DNA of 64,000 nt, taken from contig JAFATA010000038.1 in assembly GCA_019244165.1 (NCBI GenBank), forward strand, positions 51,119 to 115,118. Reading direction: 5' to 3'. Position numbers and translations under genes: made by a program. Source of the DNA: Pseudonocardiales bacterium (GTDB taxonomy: Bacteria; Actinomycetota; Actinomycetes; Mycobacteriales; Pseudonocardiaceae). The notes under the pieces were generated by a model that was given only the letters and a program-made list of their open reading frames with translations, was not told where the DNA came from and did not search any database. Shown here one piece after another: positions 62,923 to 64,000 of the stretch. Numbering within the stretch: position 1 is the first letter of the stretch; every line of letters begins with the position of its first letter.

Positions 62923-64000
62923 ATGACCGAGATCGCCCTGCTGCACCAGCGGCTGCTGAACGATCTGGCCGCCAGCGGAACACTGAGCGAACCCTGGCAT
63001 GAGACGTTCGCGGCACTCCCGCGTCACCAGTTCATCCCGGACACCATCTGGGACGACTCCACCGGTGAGTTGGTACCGCTGCGGCGCGCCAATGACTCGG
63101 ACCGCTGGCTTGAGGCGGCCTACGCACTCGACGCGGTGATCACCCAGGTGGACGACGGGCACCCCACCGGACCCGGCGACTGCGGCCGCTACATCACCAG
63201 CTCCGCCAGCCGACCCGACGTGGTGGCCCTCATGCTCGCCGCCCTAGACGCCCAACCCGGGATGCGAGTGCTGGAAATAGGGACCGGGACCGGCTACCAC
63301 GCCGCCCTGCTCGCCCATTGTCTCGGTGCCCAGAACGTGACCAGCGTGGAGATCGACCCCGCTCTCGCCGAGCACGCGCGGAGCGCGCTGGCCGCCACCG
63401 GCTACCCGGTCACGGTGATCACCGGCGACGGAGCCCAAGGCTACCCCCCACACGCCCCCTATGACCGGATTATCGCAACCGCCGCGGTGCACCAGGTGCC
63501 TTACCCCTGGGTGGCACAGACCCGACCCGGCGGGAAGATCCTCACCCCCTGGGCCAACCACTACCATAACGGCGCTCTCGTCTGCTTGACCGTGCAGACC
63601 GATGGCACTGCCCAGGGCCGCATCGTGGGCAATGTCGCCTTCATGGAACTGCGCGAGCAGCGTTTCCGCGCCAGTATCGATGACGAGAAATGCGATGAAA
63701 CCACCGCCCATCACAGCCACACTAGCGTGGCGCCCTCCAGCGTGGCCGGCGACTATGACGCTTCCCTGGCCATCGGCATGAAAGTCCCCCACTGCGCGCC
63801 CATCTACGTCAGCGCGCAGCACTACCCCGACCACTGCGCCCGACTCTGGTTCACCGATCCCCGCACCCAGTCCTGGGCCAACCTCCTCCACCAGCCCGAC
63901 ACCTCCACCTACCCAGTGCACCAATCCGGGCCACGCAACCTCTGGGACGAGATCGAGACCGCCTACCACTGGTGGCTCGACGCAGGGCGCCCCAGCCCAC
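62923..64000 (+). CDS. PIMT-like O-methyltransferase, 3' truncated by window edge
   Basis: At least 359 residues are open to the window end. The protein starts MTEIALLHQRLLNDLAASGT and has ALPRHQFIPDTIWDD and motif I VLEIGTGTGYHAALLAHCLG (about residue 116). EIDPALAEHARSALAATGY, and ATAAVHQVPYPWVAQTRPGG with GKILTPW follow. This is the protein-L-isoaspartate methyltransferase fold with a long C-terminal extension, as in methyltransferases of ATP-grasp peptide and FxLD/aspartimide RiPP systems. The small peptide gene upstream is its likely partner. Confidence 0.85.
   Translation, partial: MTEIALLHQRLLNDLAASGTLSEPWHETFAALPRHQFIPDTIWDDSTGELVPLRRANDSDRWLEAAYALDAVITQVDDGHPTGPGDCGRYITSSASRPDVVALMLAALDAQPGMRVLEIGTGTGYHAALLAHCLGAQNVTSVEIDPALAEHARSALAATGYPVTVITGDGAQGYPPHAPYDRIIATAAVHQVPYPWVAQTRPGGKILTPWANHYHNGALVCLTVQTDGTAQGRIVGNVAFMELREQRFRASIDDEKCDETTAHHSHTSVAPSSVAGDYDASLAIGMKVPHCAPIYVSAQHYPDHCARLWFTDPRTQSWANLLHQPDTSTYPVHQSGPRNLWDEIETAYHWWLDAGRPSP

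Overview
The window is high-GC DNA from an actinomycete. The division/wall cluster ends in sepF, yggT and divIVA, there is a ClgR-PspA-PgsA block of mycobacterial type, an adenosine kinase of the mycobacterial AdoK type, and an FMN/F420-type PPOX protein. The best fit is the Mycobacteriales/Pseudonocardiaceae side of the phylum, but genus cannot be decided from sequence alone.

Layout. 1-527 holds the 3' end of a sugar nucleotidyltransferase. 551-23700 is a long minus-strand block. Read in the direction of transcription it is mraZ, rsmH, ftsL-like, ftsI, murE, mraY, murD, ftsW, murC, ftsQ, (a 3.2 kb insert), ftsZ, pgeF, yggS, sepF, yggT, divIVA, a membrane protein, a methyltransferase, lspA and rluD. 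Most junctions in the core are 4-base stop/start overlaps. murF (expected between murE and mraY) and murG (expected between ftsW and murC) are absent, and the genes on either side are directly coupled. mraZ has a promoter overlapping four MraZ boxes at 10-bp spacing. 24126-28738 is a plus-strand moxR-DUF58-transglutaminase operon, followed by DUF3040, a methyltransferase and an orphan ParA.

31012-34512 is pspA, clgR, pgsA and rimO (minus strand), and 53375-61040 is argA, ftsK, rnj, dapA, a TIGR03085-type protein, a PPOX protein and thyX. In M. tuberculosis argA and ftsK lie directly beside pgsA-clgR-pspA, so the 18.9 kb between rimO and argA (34.5-53.4 kb) looks like an accessory island. It contains a broken Phd/RelE module, an NRAMP-like transporter, and a SAM-recycling operon (metK-adoK-ahcY) whose two upstream genes have decayed. 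It also has a cation antiporter fragment, several unknown lower-GC genes, long direct repeats with an integrase remnant, a frameshifted HEPN-type gene, a three-gene DUF488/DUF488/OB-like operon, a truncated DUF3644 gene, and a Schlafen/AlbA-like plus ParA pair that have both lost internal segments. It reads as a decaying defence and mobile island.

61141-64000 contains a HicB-like regulator, a DUF4097 protein, a 38-residue DG-rich peptide and the start of a PIMT-type methyltransferase, which together may be a small RiPP-like locus.

A theme across the whole window is perfect or near-perfect tandem duplication of 9-18 bases. Most are in frame and lengthen proteins (SepF, ArgA, ParA, transglutaminase, YggS). 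At least two are out of frame: an 11-bp duplication breaks a small gene at 10.9 kb and a 16-bp duplication changes the C-terminus of a DUF488 protein. A 63-bp palindromic element also sits in frame inside ftsQ.
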